DNA of 64,000 nt from Ctena decussata (Eukaryota > Mollusca > Bivalvia > Lucinida > Lucinidae), in assembly GCA_963989385.1 (NCBI GenBank), contig OZ022511.1, positions 6,820,001 through 6,884,000 of the forward strand, given 5' to 3'. Both the position numbers and the translations under genes were made by a program. Each line of letters begins with the position of its first letter. Within the stretch, counting starts at the first letter, position 1. The notes beneath the pieces were generated by a model. The model was not told the origin of the DNA. It made no database searches and worked only from the letters and a program-made list of their open reading frames with translations. Of the stretch, positions 1-12,356 are shown one piece after another.

Positions 1-329
1 TTTGCACCTGTATACATTTTGAGTCTTTAAGTTTTTTTTTTCTCATTTCAGAGAGTCAGAAGGACAACAGAAGAAACTCATCAAACTACATTTTTGCCTA
101 CAGACTTTTTTCACATTTGTGATTAACCAGTGAGATGGAAATTCTCAGTCAGTAGTGTAAAAGTAAACCTGGTATGTAGTATGCTTAATCTCTCCAAATA
201 TCAAGATTTTGTGATAGCAGTGGTGGCTATTATAGCATTATAACCTGGCTCGTGTTAAGCTGACAGAATTCATTCCTGAGCTTTGTAACATGTGCTGATT
301 CAAAGAATCAAGCACACTGTCATTATGCC
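1..329. other. No gene seen
   Basis: AT-rich DNA with no reading frame of note and no recognisable repeat boundary. It may be flank of the repeat that starts near 330. Confidence 0.4.
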
Positions 330-379
330 TAAGATTAAATTGTTACTCATCAGTAATTTTTGTTGCCAATTTCACAAAT

Positions 380-613
380 GAGCCGCGACATGACAAAACC
401 AACAAACTGGCATGTATGTCCAGCAAAAACTCTGATCAGCCTGAGAATACGCCAAGCCTGACAAGAGTCTTTGCTGTGCGCTAAATGGGTAGCTAAAATA
501 CTGCTCGCTCTATGTGGACAGCGAAGACTCTGATCAGACTAGGCGGATACCCAAGCTAAACTGAGTCTTCGATGGGCGCACATGCCACTGTGTTGGTTTT
601 GTCGTGTCAATGC
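380..613. mobile_element. Small TIR element (MITE), copy M1
   Basis: The ends read agccgcgac...aaaacc on the left and ggttttgtcgtgtc on the right, an inverted pair. The interior holds several 'tctgatcag' and 'gggcgcaca' blocks in both orientations. Close relatives lie at 12357-12562 and 44093-44327. The matching point of the second repeat copy (13631-13634) has no element and reads straight through aaataattatgc, so this is a filled site against an empty site. The right end is degraded. Confidence 0.75.
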
Positions 614-1164
614 TAAAATAATTATGCTTAAGTTTTGGCGAGGAGTATATTTGGCTGAAATTTTGTATGGCGTATTCTTTGGACCTTGGGTTTCAAAATT
701 GTCAAAAGAAAAAAAATCTGTAGTGGAATAAGGTCACAGTGATTTACTTTCTGTTTATAAGTTCAGTTCTGCGGAAATGTCAATATCATTAAAAAAACGC
801 TAAACAGATTCAGTCAGAATCAATCAGATTGATCTGTAAATGGATTTTTTTTCAAATTTAAGCGATGGGCAAACCAGGATGGTCACCGGCTATCGTTACT
901 GAAAGATAACTAAAATGTGAACATGACAATATCTAAAAAAAACATGGGCATGACATTGGACCAGTTTTGTGTCGAAATGATCCTTGCATGAAGCAATTTG
1001 ATTTTTTCCGGTCTTTTACGCCTTTTTATTTATTTATTAATTTTTCTTTATTTTCTTTGCAATTTGACATCCAAGATGGCCGCCATCCGCCGTTATTAAA
1101 TAGGGAAAATATGAAACACACACGATCTCATGAACTATCAAATAGGCTTTGGCTGAATATGTGA

Positions 1165-1770
1165 TAAAATGCTGCTTTTTTTTTTTTAATTTTTTTTTTT
1201 TTTTACATATATATAACAATACAACAAACATATTCATATACATGCACAACAGAAAAGTATATACATTCAGCAGTAGTTAAATTAATATGGAAAATGCCTA
1301 TTTTCTCCCACATTTTTTTTTATCATTTTCCGTATCATATAATACATAAAAGTGTAACCACCAGAGCGGCGAAAACAGATCTCCTTTAAAGAATCCACTA
1401 GCTTCTAGATAAATCCGTGCATACCTGCAAACAAATCTCCCAGGCAGCACGAGATTTTAGCTGGAAGAAAAGCACGAAAAAAGTTATCATTTTGACTGTG
1501 ACCGAATTTTTCTTGAAAGTGTTTAAAGGAACTATGAAATTCATTGCTGTAGGTAAAACTTATTTATTTTATGTATTTCTTTTTAGTTTTTTTTAATATG
1601 ATAGTGAAAATGATTTAACTATTTCGTGTGACGTACCGTAAAGCTCTGAACATTGTGGCAGTTGGGTCTAAGCAAAAAATGAAAATCCAGATCAGACCGC
1701 CCCTAAAGGGCCAGTCTGATCAGGCCTCCATGTCTTCAAGCTTTTAACTGTTAGGGCATAATATGCTGCT
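1165..1770. repeat. About 600-bp insertion inside repeat copy 1
   Basis: Sequence between two 'atgctgctttt'-like boundaries (about 1168 and 1762) is absent from the partner repeat at 14160. It contains T-runs (1178-1204), and a fragment at 1688-1725 with the 'cagtctgatcag' motif of the small TIR elements. Its class is not recognised. The near-identical boundary words suggest a target duplication. Confidence 0.5.
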
Positions 1771-1930
1771 TTCATTGACTTCTAAATGTAAGGGTGCAAA
1801 GCAGAGAGCAGAACGAACATAGTGTTCCGCGGAATTCTTGTTTATTCGTTTTATCGACTAAAATATACTTTGATGCAAAACAGAAATTAAAACCCATTTG
1901 ATGAATTAGTGAATTATTCTCTTTTTTCAG

Positions 1931-2039
1931 ATCAACCTCGGTGTGCTACAGAAAAAATGAACAGTACAATGAAGATATGACGGACATCTGTATGCTCCTC
2001 AATCCGTACGTCCCTGGAGCCAGAGAAGAAAACAATTAA
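1931..2039 (+). pseudogene. Short terminal exon, frameshifted copy
   Basis: Starts right after a pyrimidine tract ending cag (1923-1930), a good splice acceptor. It matches the intact frame at 14331-14438, but one extra A in the run at about 1951-1956 shifts the frame after 'LGVLQK'. The partner copy stays open to its stop. The encoded piece (LGVLQKNEQYNE...) resembles short segments of DUF6589-type invertebrate proteins as I recall them; this is weak. Confidence 0.45.
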
Positions 2040-2099
2040 ACTTCCCCAGAAAAAAAACTTACCGGAGGGAACTACTTAACATTTGAACGGCATAAGCAG

Positions 2100-3390
2100 G
2101 CCCAGTCAGCAAAGAGGAATGGAAAGACACCCTTATACGGTTGAAAGGTCTGATTCCAAAATTAAAGGAATTCCACAACCAGGCTGAATTTTTACAAGTG
2201 GGTATATTTCCAGATATACAATGTGATTGTTTAGCTGAAGATTTTTAGTTGGATAGTTCATATTTTCTCTCTTGACTGTCGATATTAAGAAATGAAAAAA
2301 GTCGCTCTCGCTCTCATTCTCTCTTATATTCTGTTTTATGAAATCTAATAACACTAGCACACATAGGGGTCTAGTCTCCCAGAATTTCTTGAAGCAATTA
2401 TGATCATCAAGTCCTGTTAGCTCTCTCATAGCTGTCAATCAAAATAACCGCTTTATGAAAGTGATACCAGTGAGCCTTGGTTTCTGCAGCATCTGTTTTA
2501 TTTCAGCTGATAACAATTGTGTACTCCCTCATATATTTGTCAAAAATCACTGAGCACTATAATTAACAAAATATGAACTTTTTAATTAAAGAAATGTATT
2601 CTTGCCAGTATTCTAGGAAATATGTTTTTGGAAATTCATCAGGAAAATGTAGACAATTATGCTATTATATTATAAGAATCTCTGTCAGCTTTAATACGAA
2701 AGTTCAAATAGTGTAGACCCTGTTCAGACATTGCATTTTCATGCTGCATCATAGCTCTGGGGTAAACCTTGATTTCCTGATTTAGGATTGAAACATAGAT
2801 TTCAGTAACTCATTTGAACTGCCTCATCGAGACGGTTTTAAAGCCGATGTCGGGAGAAAAATGGTTCTAATTTGTATAATGTAATCATGGATGGATGACT
2901 CGCAATTTTACGTCCTTTTTATAGTATTTCAGTCATATCAGGTCGATGGTAGGGTGCTTGCCAAAATTCTCACTGAAATCTGTTCAGCGGGAGAAAAATC
3001 TCATCAGAAATGCAGTTATATATGGAAAGTACCAAACATCTCCCTGAGAATGGAGAAATTTATCACAAAAATGGCTTTGAGCAAGAATAATACCTGAAGC
3101 TCAGTTTCTAAGTAACCACAAGTGCCAGAGATTTCAAACTTGCTCCATAGGTATGTCTGGAGAAGATCTACTAAAAGCATTGATGCATATTGGGCCAAGT
3201 CCTATATTTTACCGTTGATTGAACAAAGAAGAATTATTCACCTGTTGCATTTAACTCAGTTTCTAAGTACCCGCAAGGGCTACTGAGTCGAAGTAGTAAT
3301 TATTTCTTGATCACACATGCAAGCATATTCTAACACAAATTTCAAGATTTGATAAAAAAAAATATATATAGTGCCGTAGGACAGGAAATG
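2100..3390. other. No gene seen
   Basis: AT-rich sequence. Frames of 60-101 codons occur on both strands but have low-complexity composition and no family resemblance. Two short related segments (about 3040-3110 and 3240-3285, sharing 'ctcagtttctaagta') suggest an old local duplication. Confidence 0.4.
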
Positions 3391-3396
3391 GAAAAA

Positions 3397-3448
3397 AACA
3401 CACACACACATACACACACGCACCCACGCATGCACACACGCACCCACG

Positions 3449-3506
<58 letters not shown>
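3397..3506. repeat. (CA)n microsatellite
   Basis: About 110 bases of CA repeat, interrupted in the first part by gcacccacgcat units. The frames that cross it give only Cys-Val or Thr-His runs and are not genes. Confidence 0.97.
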
Positions 3507-3509
<3 letters not shown>

Positions 3510-3751
3510 CTGTATATATATTAACAGGAACATTTTCATAAATATCGTAACTTTGTTTACTTTCAGAACTCCCAAAATGGATTACAATGAAGTTTACAAA
3601 GTTATTTCATGTATTTAAAGGTGAAGGTGAATTCAGCGTTGAAAATTAATCTCATTTGAAGATTTTGTGAAATTTGTCAAATCAAGAGACAACATAAGAG
3701 CTTTCAATATAAAACGTTTCCTTAAAGGGACTGCAGACATTTAACAATATT

Positions 3752-4232
3752 TTGGCTGTTCCTGTTTCATCAATTCTGAAATTCAGTTTCCTGCACACTG
3801 AAAATTCACAATCTTGCAAGGAAATAACCAAACTTGTTGAAAAAGAGATTTTAAATTCTGATGCTGAGATATCTGTTACGCCATCTACATTAGACCTATA
3901 CAAGCTAATAGCCAAAACAAAGTTTCTTAACAAGGAATTTATATACAGAAATGTAAAATTGGATGAAACATTTATTGGAAGTATTATCAGTGAGCATAAG
4001 CCGTTTTTTTACTGATAAACAGTGGCAAAAAATATGCTGGTTTGAAAATACTTTCAGCAAATCATTACATTATGAATCGTTTTTAGTAGGATATGAAGAA
4101 CTTCTTCCTTTGAAATTTGCAACCTTTCAAAGCGTGATGTCATTTAAAGGCTGTAGTGAGAAACTGCTTAGGATAACCAAGAAAAGAGATAAAAGGCAAG
4201 CAAACAGGTATTTAAACAGCAAACACATATCA
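3752..4232 (+). pseudogene. Unrecognised gene fragment, frameshifted
   Basis: Two overlapping forward frames follow each other: 3752-4015 (87 codons, begins MAVPVSSILKFSFLHT) and 3963-4259, with a one-base frame change near 4012. Joined in position they give about 155 residues of ordinary composition, without simple repeats, so they look like decayed coding sequence. The second frame ends ...RQANRYLNSKH exactly where the 4233-6325 element begins. Forward frames after 6326 may be its other half. No family is recognised. The region sits 3 kb upstream of gypsy integrase remains and could belong to that element, but this is a guess. Confidence 0.35.
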
Positions 4233-6325
4233 CAGTTGTCCAACTCTGTAACTACGTAAAAGGAAATTCAACGACTTTCATTACAGCTATTTACCGATTA
4301 AGCTGTCAGTAATACAGCTATTTAACGACTGTTACGGAAATTCAAGGACTTATAACATGAAGAAATGAACTGAAATGTAAAACTTCTCAAATAATGGCAC
4401 ATACATTTTTTATATTTGGTAAAAATATGATGACAGAGAACATAAAACAGCATGTTTAGGAAATAAATAATACAAATTAAGAGATAGTTTCGTCAAAATG
4501 TAACAAACTCACCATGGTGTCAGCTGTACAGTAAATGGAGAATGTTTTGCAATTATATAATGCATGCTCGTCTATAATAATATTATTCAAAACCACTCAT
4601 AGATGTAACCAGATTATAAACAAAAATGAGTCATTGAAAATAAGTGTTACAGAAACTAGCAGACCTTGTTACTGTTATTTACAGGCTTTCAAGAATAGGT
4701 TACAGTTATGGACCGATTTTTACAATGTATTATTATGGTCTAATAACACAGAAAAATTATCTTAATCAGATTTTAGATCTTGTTATCTTAATTCTGTTAT
4801 AGTTGAAATGAGTGAAAAAAAAAAAGAAAGAAAAAAAATATGCAGCTAACATTTGGCCACCGTTCATGTATAGTCATGCATAGTTAGATCATACTGCTTA
4901 TAGATTATATTTTAATTGATTTGTTAAATTGATTTTAAGAAAAGTCAAATCAACTGATCCAATTACTGCATCTCTTTTGCCTTTTGGCTTATTTTAGAAC
5001 GCTTATTTATATACTGAAAACCTGTTCCTAGCTCACTTAAAGACTATTTTGTTATGCATGGGATTTTTACTTATAAAAGATAATGTAGTTTCAAAATGGA
5101 ATGAAACAAAAAACTGATTTTTCCATATTGAGATGCGACTTTTGTCGATTTAAGTCAGGTGAATCAGATGCAGCACTCCAATATTCAATAACAGAGCATA
5201 CAAATGAGAGGCTCACAATTCTTTAGCCTGTTACAAATGGATAAAATCCTGACAACGAGAAATATAAACCTACAGTCTCATTCTCAACATTCGGGGAAGA
5301 GAAGACCAATTTGATGCATCAGCCATTTTCCCTATTATATCAGAAAATAACTTCATATTCCTGTGACAAATATATAAAGTGAAAGTCCTATGCACAAATT
5401 GAAAAAGACGAACGCATCAAATAAACAGAGTGCATAAAAGGTATTTTTCAAAATGAAAGCTCATGCTGGACGAAATGATCAATACAATATTAGATCAGAG
5501 GTCACTGAGCTGGACACCAGTTTAGATATGAATGAATTGATACAGAGAATTCCAGTTACCATTAAAAGGAAAATAAAATACAGTGTTGTAGCTGAATTAA
5601 AAATACTCCTTCCATAATTAACTGATGTTCTAAGAAGACACTACAGAACTGAAAAATGGTTGACATCATTTTTCCATATGGTTGCAAACGGTAAGTTCAG
5701 TATTGACCATATAGCTCTATTCTGTTGGTTTCAGTCAAGTAAGAAATGCGCATGCGATGCAGTTTACTTGTGAAGTTCAGCAGTTTTGGTCTGTAATCTT
5801 GTTCCATGCAACAAAATTTATTCGATTCATAGGTGCTTATAAAAGCAACAGAATATTACTGGGATAGAAATCAATAGAAATTCTGTTCCCTGACTTAAAT
5901 CAGTCAGTGTTATATGTCCATCCATTTGTAGCCTAATGAAAGAAACAATAAACACTTACAAACAGACTGAAAACTCTCTTAAATAATACTGAAAACTCTC
6001 TTGAATAATACATTCTATCTTGTTGTATTGCTGTAACACAACAGATAGTTGCTGTAACATAAAACATGGAGTCTGTTAATAGCTGTAACACAGCAGAAAA
6101 TTTTCAAATGGAAAGTAAAAGGGAAAAAGCGAATGAAAACATTCCACTACCCTTTTCTCTGTCTAGGAAATTATAGGCGAACAGAAAGTATACAAATGGC
6201 CTCATTGAAATATATAACCACAAAAACAAATAAGAAGGGAAGCCTCTGCTAAAGTATTTGTCTGATAATTTCTGTAACAAAAGTCGTTGAATTTCCTTTC
6301 ACGTAGTAACAGAGTTGGACAACTG
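4233..6325. mobile_element. 2.1-kb DNA transposon-like element with 54-bp TIRs
   Basis: The left end (4233-4286) and the reverse complement of the right end (6272-6325) agree at 50 of 54 positions. Both begin cagttgtccaactctgt and contain gaaattcaacgactt. The word catat sits at 4226-4230 and again at 6326-6330, a likely 5-bp target duplication with a 2-base ambiguity at the left edge (TAT, 3 bp, is the alternative). Short subterminal words built on gctgtaaca recur: in one orientation at about 6020-6095, in the other at 4284-4320. The interior shows no transposase, so it appears non-autonomous. The superfamily is not assigned. Confidence 0.8.
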
Positions 6326-7060
6326 CATATAGCGATATTGAAGTGGTGGCAAAAAAACAACACAACCCCTCAACTATTGACAGTGAACTTCTGTTACTAT
6401 TTCAAAAATATTGTGACAACCAAGTTCAAAGTGTGTTAACATTGACACACATAATTCTTCATCAAAGAATGGTATCCAGATTGCCATTTCTACTGTATCA
6501 ATACAGTTCAGCTGTGATATCAAAGACCTTTGTGACAGAGCTTTCTATTTTGTCAAACGTAAACATGATCTAAACATCGACTGTGTGTATTTTGTTATGT
6601 CTAATCATCTGAAGCAGTATAAATGTGACGACTGTACTTTGCGATTTTCACTCAGAGATAACACTGCCATCCATTAATTACCAGAAATACTTAATGTTTG
6701 GAAATATGATCAACTTGTTGATGAAACTGAAGAAATAGATTACAATGAAGTTGTCCAACGCTGCGAACCATGCTACGATCAGCACACAAAACCATTATCC
6801 ATGCACAGTTTTGATATTTTGTCAAAATGGATTCTGGAAACACCTACAGAGATACAGAATTGATTAGAAAAAAATATCAACAAGAAAAGGTTGACAAAAA
6901 CAAAAAGTGAAGAAGAATTTATCAAATATAATCTTGAAAAACGTATTTCACTTTCTTTACATCTGGCATTCCTGGTGTTTTTTTTTCCAATGCCTTGTCA
7001 GCAGAAGACACAAGAAAGTTTCCTGAATGACATGGAATCAGATTGAGCTTCTAATATAAC
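6326..7060 (+). pseudogene. Decayed coding region upstream of integrase tail
   Basis: Forward frames with many stops. 6343-6573 is open for 76 codons. About 6590-6680 encodes YKCDDCTLRF, a CxxC pair. About 6685-6860 encodes LNVWKYDQLVDETEE and continues without simple sequence. These precede, in the same orientation, a recognisable gypsy integrase C-terminus, so this may be the decayed body of the same retroelement. That is inference from position only. Confidence 0.3.
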
Positions 7061-7100
7061 AGAGACTTGGTCTTTCCGATTCGAAGATCATCATAATTAT

Positions 7101-7330
7101 GACGCCGATGACCTTGTGTACTGTTTAAATCTGACCAAAACAGTCGGACGATGCAAGAAAATTGAGCCGACTATATGGCAAGGACCATCCATTATCTTGA
7201 GAATACTCAGTGATTTACTTTTTAAAATTCAAGGGAAGCCCAGTTCCAGGACAAAGGTTGTACATCATGGTAGAATTAAGTGTTACCAATCTAACATTCT
7301 CCCGGACTGGCACCACCATAAAAATGTTTT
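7101..7330 (+). pseudogene. Ty3/gypsy integrase, C-terminal fragment
   Basis: The forward frame holds DDLVYCLNLTKTVGRCKK, then IWQGPSII, then KVVHHGRIKCY. This is the order seen at the C-terminus of gypsy integrases: 'GDLVYL', then 'K..P.W.GP', then a 'V.H..RLK' strand. The conserved catalytic core (HHCC finger and D,D-35-E) is not present here, so only the tail survives. The open frame runs from 7116 to 7451 but the homologous part ends near 7330. A second integrase fragment lies at 58540-59180. Confidence 0.65.
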
Positions 7331-7886
7331 TTCGCCCTTGGTCTCTTTTAACGGCAAAGCTAAGAAACGGCCTGAGAAAATGCTCCCGGGGCTGCCTCGG
7401 GTAAGACGAAGACTGGCGTGCCTGTCGGATCGAAGAGGGTACTTGATATGAAAAAAGGAAAAGAAAAGCGACATCGGTACCAGGAAAAATAAACAGACTG
7501 TGCGAACAAAAGACCATTCTCAACTAAGGAGGGGCTCGAGGAAGTGCAAGGAAACTTAATTTTATGAACATAAGTAAGCATGTCAGCTGAGTCATAAAAG
7601 TTCGTATCTATTTGAGAAACTTGTAATATTTGTGTCGAACACTTATGACACAAAACTCATGATTCAGAGGAAGCCAACCTTGACACAAAACATTATTATA
7701 GTGGCGGTTGGTGCTATAGTGCCATTTAATCGAACTGCAAAGATTTTAGGGTGACAGTTTTGTGGGTATTGATTGTTTTTCCCAAAATAAATTTTAATTA
7801 AGTTGTAGCTGGGGTGGTATAACGGTAAAACAAAGGGATGAAGGGGTCATATATAAGAACTGTCATTATGATCCCGGCATTCAAAG

Positions 7887-8300
7887 TTGTGGCTTCGATC
7901 ATGGATGTATCAGGACCTAGCACGCCATATTTTGACGAGCGAAGTGAGCAAGCTGTCTCCCCCCCCCCTTGCAGATCCGTGGGCTGGATTCGAGCTGACG
8001 ATAATGGGAACGGACAAAGTGTTGGCACGACTAAATGCTGTAGAAGTGTTAATAACAGAGCAGCATTTGGAGACGCGGGAGCACACGTCAAAATGCATGA
8101 GGGAAGTTGACAACATTGAGCGTGGATTATTCAAGAACAACTAGTCGTTGCGGGCTTGAATAGGATAATGGACATGCATCAGGCGGACCAAACTTTTATG
8201 TCGGGAATTATGGGACTGGTGAACTCCGCTCTATTATACTCGCAGACCACATCACCGGCTACAGCGCCGGTGACTGCGTCAGTACAAGTAGAAGAAGGCT
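7887..8300 (+). pseudogene. Possible helical gene fragment, frameshifted
   Basis: Frame 7887-8144 contains a charged stretch (LETREHTSKCMREVDNIERG) that looks helical. A second frame continues from about 8150 to 8299 (AGLNRIMDMHQADQTFMSG), ending in a TAA. The joint length is about 110 residues with no recognised domain. It could be retroelement gag; I cannot show that. Confidence 0.25.
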
Positions 8301-8384
8301 AATCGACGTCACAACAACAATGATGGGAAAGCAACGCTTGTACACATAATTAACTTGGGCTAGATAATTGTTTGGTAGAGGAAT

Positions 8385-8690
8385 GTGCGTTTCAGAAAAG
8401 AAAGTTTAATCAGTTTTAAGCTTCGTGATTTTCGTGTAAATTTTGTTTTGGGTTTTTTGGTAAATTTCGAGGCTAAAATGTATTCAAATGTTTTAGGAGA
8501 CTGTGTTAGAAATACGGAATGTTTTGAAATACATTCGATGTTAGGGATACCATGTAAGGGTTGTGTTAATGCTGAGAAAAAAAACGAGATTGGATGTGTC
8601 TCCTCTTATTCTGTAATTTTCTCTGGAAAAGTAAAAGGGTATTATTCTGGAATAAAGATATCTATGTTCGATAAATACCTCCACTTCTGA
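8385..8690 (+). other. Open frame of 101 codons, unrecognised
   Basis: Begins MRFRKESLISFKLRDF and has four cysteines (CVRNTEC, CKGC). No family is recognised and the codon content is AT-rich like its surroundings. It lies just upstream of nuclease-like copy A but does not match the N-terminal module of copy F, so it may be chance. Confidence 0.15.
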
Positions 8691-8740
8691 ATCAAAACTC
8701 ACTTCCAAACTCTTTAGGGAGAAAAGTGAAGATTGCTACA

Positions 8741-10116
8741 ATGGAGTTTGCAGGGGTTAAGTTCTCGGCAAAGTTTTCAAGCGGAAAACAGTATCTCGCA
8801 TATGTGGAACATACAGTTTTGCAAAAGTTCTTTCAACAGACTCCTAATGTTTAAAAGGTTATCATCTGTGAGGAGAAGTACTCATACACACCAGAGGATT
8901 TCAAAGCAGCCACCCGAAGCCAGAGAACGTCTGTACGATCAAGTTCTATTGATCATTTGTGAACAGGCTCAAATATCATTAGTGACACAGCTTTCAAGAA
9001 AGATGCAGTGACAAAAACCGCAGTTGGAAAATGTCTTGCAAGTTTTTATGTTGCAGAAAACATCAACCTGTTCAGATTTAGCAAAAACCTCAGAATAGCA
9101 ATGGACAGTGAGCTCTTGCAGAGTGGCTGTTCTTGTTCCGATTTGCATGATATAACCCAGTGTAAATGCCTAGTCTATTCAACTCCAGTCGAGTACACTT
9201 TCAGCACTGATGGCAATGCACCACAGATGAAGAATTTAGAAGACATCCACCAGCGAAAAGGTGAAGGAGAAATGTCGCAAGTGGACTGGATAATAAACTC
9301 TGCAAATGAAATCAAAGATGATGATATTTGTCTCAGTTATATCACATCAGGTGAAATTGATGCGGTATACATCCGACTTTATGCTGTGTCGAAACACTGG
9401 CCAAAGAAACCAAATGGAACATTTTTAAATCAAGTGTTTGTCGCTCTGTGTAAGCCAGGAAACAAACTAGATATTTACAATATCATCGGTATGGTGGAGC
9501 TGTTAGTGATGTTTTACAGGGATGAGACTATTGGTATGCAAATTGCTGTGATACTCTGTATGGGTGGGAATGATTTTATTCCAAAAATACACATGATGTC
9601 CCACTCAAAAATAATGGCACAGTACATGTCTGGAAAATATCCCTCACTGCTCCTGTACATTTGCAATGAACTGGTTTTGAGTACGGATTCCTTTGTGGAT
9701 TTCATTAAGGAACTCTTCTACTCCGATCGTATGAAGAAACAAAATAACAGTATGGGTTTCAATGAAATAAGAGCCATCACTATTGGGAAGCGTGATGTGT
9801 CTGACTTGCATTTTCCTGGATCACAGCTTACAAATAACCCTCAAAGATGGTTACCCCAGAAACAGCTCTACGTAGATTAGCCCAGCTAGTTGAACTACAG
9901 ATCGAATATCTTGACACTGTTTGTCATCATGACGCAACCTTGCCAAATTTTCCGGAGAAACAGTGTCTCCGCAAAAATGAGAGTGGAGAAGTGGAGTATG
10001 ACTTTGGTCCTGAAGCCAGTATCAATGTGAGTGAAATACGACCATTGAAAACAAAGCAGAAAAGGTTGGTCTCAGATAGTACGCCACAGAAAGGAAAAAG
10101 AGGCAAAAAACAGTAA
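8741..10116 (+). pseudogene. PIN/FEN1-XRN-like nuclease family, copy A
   Basis: Best preserved copy of the repeated gene. One frame runs from the ATG at 8741 to 9880 (380 codons) with only two in-frame stops (TAA about 8855, TGA about 8960). A single-base loss in a C run near 9852 then moves the frame, which continues to 10116, giving about 455 residues. It starts MEFAGVKF. Next come a CEEKY-YTPEDFKAATRSQR block like the D..K...R..R segment of FEN1/XRN enzymes, the acidic QRKGEGEMSQVDWI, TSGEIDAVYI, and CMGGNDFIPK. The last resembles the XRN 'GNDFLPH' motif. The C-terminal part has WLPP, then LAQLVELQIEYLDTV, and a basic tail ending KGKRGKKQ. The spaced acidic residues fit a PIN-like metal-dependent nuclease; activity is inference. 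Confidence 0.6.
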
Positions 10117-10189
10117 ACAGGACATCTACCCCTAAAGGAAAGTGATAAGAAATTTAACCAAATTAGTGTGTCAGGACCACTGTATTACA

Positions 10190-10290
10190 CGTTACAATTT
10201 ATTCCTTAAAACTGAAGAAAGTAAGTAGGAAAATTCTCCGGAAATGACACATTTCAATCCCAGATCCCACTTAAGAAACCATGTGGGACA
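10190..10290 (+). pseudogene. Fragment shared with the DUF6589-like gene downstream of copy B
   Basis: Around 10213-10240 the words ggaaaattctc and ggaaatg occur in the same order as at 19160-19185, giving VGKFSGN in both. At copy B this segment opens the DUF6589-like gene. Its presence 100 bp after copy A suggests the same gene pair was once here. It is only about 30 bases long. Confidence 0.35.
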
Positions 10291-11296
10291 AAACAACACA
10301 AAATTAGTCACCACCAAAGACATAATCAGCAGTAGCCAGATGAGCAGCCAATATCTCTGTATATGTAGATTGTCACCGGGCTAGCTTTACCATAACAATA
10401 AAATACCAAAAACAGACATAGCAACAAACAACACATAAAACAACCAAGAAGAACCAAAACAGAAGTACCACCTTGGAACTCCCAACAATGAAATTTCTAT
10501 GGGACTTAACCGGTTTGTGGTCAACAACCTTCGCCCTTGGTTCTGCTTTAGTTCATCAGACACTTATTTGTTCGGTTTATGTGTACAACACTATAAGCTG
10601 GGCAGAATGGGGGTAATTGGGTAAGCTCCTGTATCTGGACATTTGTGCATGCATAAAAGTGGTGGAAATTTTGACCAATCAATATTTCAGTCATGTTCAT
10701 TATGATATTCAATGCCGAAAGGTTTACTAAAATATTAAGACCATGAAGAATATCAAACAAAAAATGCAGAAAAATGTGGCCCTTAAGGTTTTAAATGTTA
10801 TCTTGCTATATTAAAAAAACATTTGGTGTAATGGTGTACTAGGGCAGCTGAAAACAGGACAAGGTGGAAGGGAATTGTTTCGAAGGCGTCTGTGATGCCC
10901 CGACCACCTAGTTAGCTTATAGGATAGAATAGAATAGGTGAAATGGTAATATTGTGTCTATTTCCATTGCATTTTACAATACAACAATGCAAATATAAAA
11001 TAATATTACACCATATGGCGATTTTTTAATTAAAGATATAACTTACTGGAGCAGGATTAAAAATTTCCGGGTTACATTTTGTAAGTCTTTCGCCATTTTT
11101 GATAGACTTCTGTTTTCATGCAATAAACAACTTAACCCATTTATGCTTGGTGGACTCTTCTGTGCTATTAAATTAGAGAAGTCCATTTTCGATAAAGGGG
11201 TATCTGGTTAAGTTTATTTTTATTATTTACATTTTGTTTTAAGGAGAAATACTCATTTGTCTTATGGAAATAGAGTAGATCCTAATCTGACGTCGC

Positions 11297-11640
11297 ATGT
11301 TGCAGCGTCTGATCAGAGTCTGCACTGATTGCCATTGTCCTTTTACGGGACGCTGTGCATTAATGGGTAAATGCATGCGCACTGAGATGAAATGCAGTTC
11401 AGGTAAAGACTTTCTGGCTTATACATTAGTATTGTGTCCAGTGAACAAAGATGATGTGGCATTGCATCTTATTACACACGTCAGGGCTCTGCCTTCAGGA
11501 CACAATGTTCTCTGACAGGCTTTGGTGCTTTTTTGAGAGGCTATATTCATGAGTGCACAGCGAAGACAAGTCAGACTGGGCGGATGCTCTGAGTATTCGC
11601 TGAGCGCACATGTGGTTTGGGTTGGTTTTGTTAGGAAGGG
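11297..11640. repeat. Degraded relatives of the M1/M2/M3 MITE
   Basis: Pieces with 'gtctgatcagagtctgcactg' style words at 11305-11330 and 'cagcgaag', 'gggcggatg', 'gagcgcaca', 'ggttggttttgt' at 11560-11630 match parts of the 12357 and 44093 elements. The middle (11400-11545) does not match, so this is either a disrupted copy or two. Confidence 0.45.
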
Positions 11641-12356
11641 GCTCATTTCAAATGCAAACAGTATAGACTCTGATCAGATGCCACGTTGTGCAGTACCTGA
11701 TCTGGGTCTAAGTTATTTGCCAAAATCTCTTTGAAGAAACAAATAAACATATACAAAGTGTGTATAAAAATTATCAGCCATTCAAGATAAGCCAGTTTGC
11801 GCCAATTACATAATTAAATCAAATCAGCCTACATAATTATGCATAAAGTCAAATCAAAAATTTCCTTTGGCTCTTTGTAGATAGCCAGTCCTAAAGTAAA
11901 ATATGCTTCAAGTGGATAACAAATACTTGAATGATACTATGTTAATGCGCAGGCTGATCTGAGGCTTCCCTTGTTAAACATTTAATTTTGCAAAAATTAG
12001 CTATTTTAATATCACTAATACATGCTTCTGTCTAGATTAAACACTTTAAATTTTACAGCCTCTTTGTATGTAGTTGAAAAGTCAGCTTCAGTGAACCTGG
12101 TCTGGAAGTCATTAAAACAAAGATATATCTCTGCTGGCTGAGAGCATGCTTGGCTGATAAGCTGTCATATTAATTTTATTTATTCTAGTTTTATAGCATA
12201 CAACAGAGGGCTCAATTCGAGCTATTGTTTTGGCACAATGAAAGTATCAATCAACTGAATACATTACTATGCCAAGATAATCTATTACACATTATACTGT
12301 TTTGGTCTAAGTGAAAAGGGAAAGTGTATCGCAATCTGTAAGTACCTAAATATTTT

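Larger units (their letters stand above)
330..2098 (+). repeat. Dispersed repeat, copy 1 (pair with 13595-14500)
   Basis: This block matches 13595-14500 in the same orientation over nearly its whole length. Both copies share the 'gaggagtatat' start region, the 'ccgccatccgccgttat' segment and a terminal stretch that ends in 'ggaactacttaacatttg'. Copy 1 is longer because of two insertions, at 380-613 and about 1165-1770, that the second copy lacks. The last 170 bases hold a short exon-like frame behind a pyrimidine tract. Whether this is a mobile element or a segmental duplication cannot be told from two copies. Confidence 0.75.

Noticed and set aside
3280..3618. Four overlapping frames of 64-89 codons on both strands
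   Set aside because: They are translations of the (CA)n microsatellite.
7215..7653. Three reverse frames of 63-102 codons
   Set aside because: Antisense to the gypsy integrase tail and its flank; no family.
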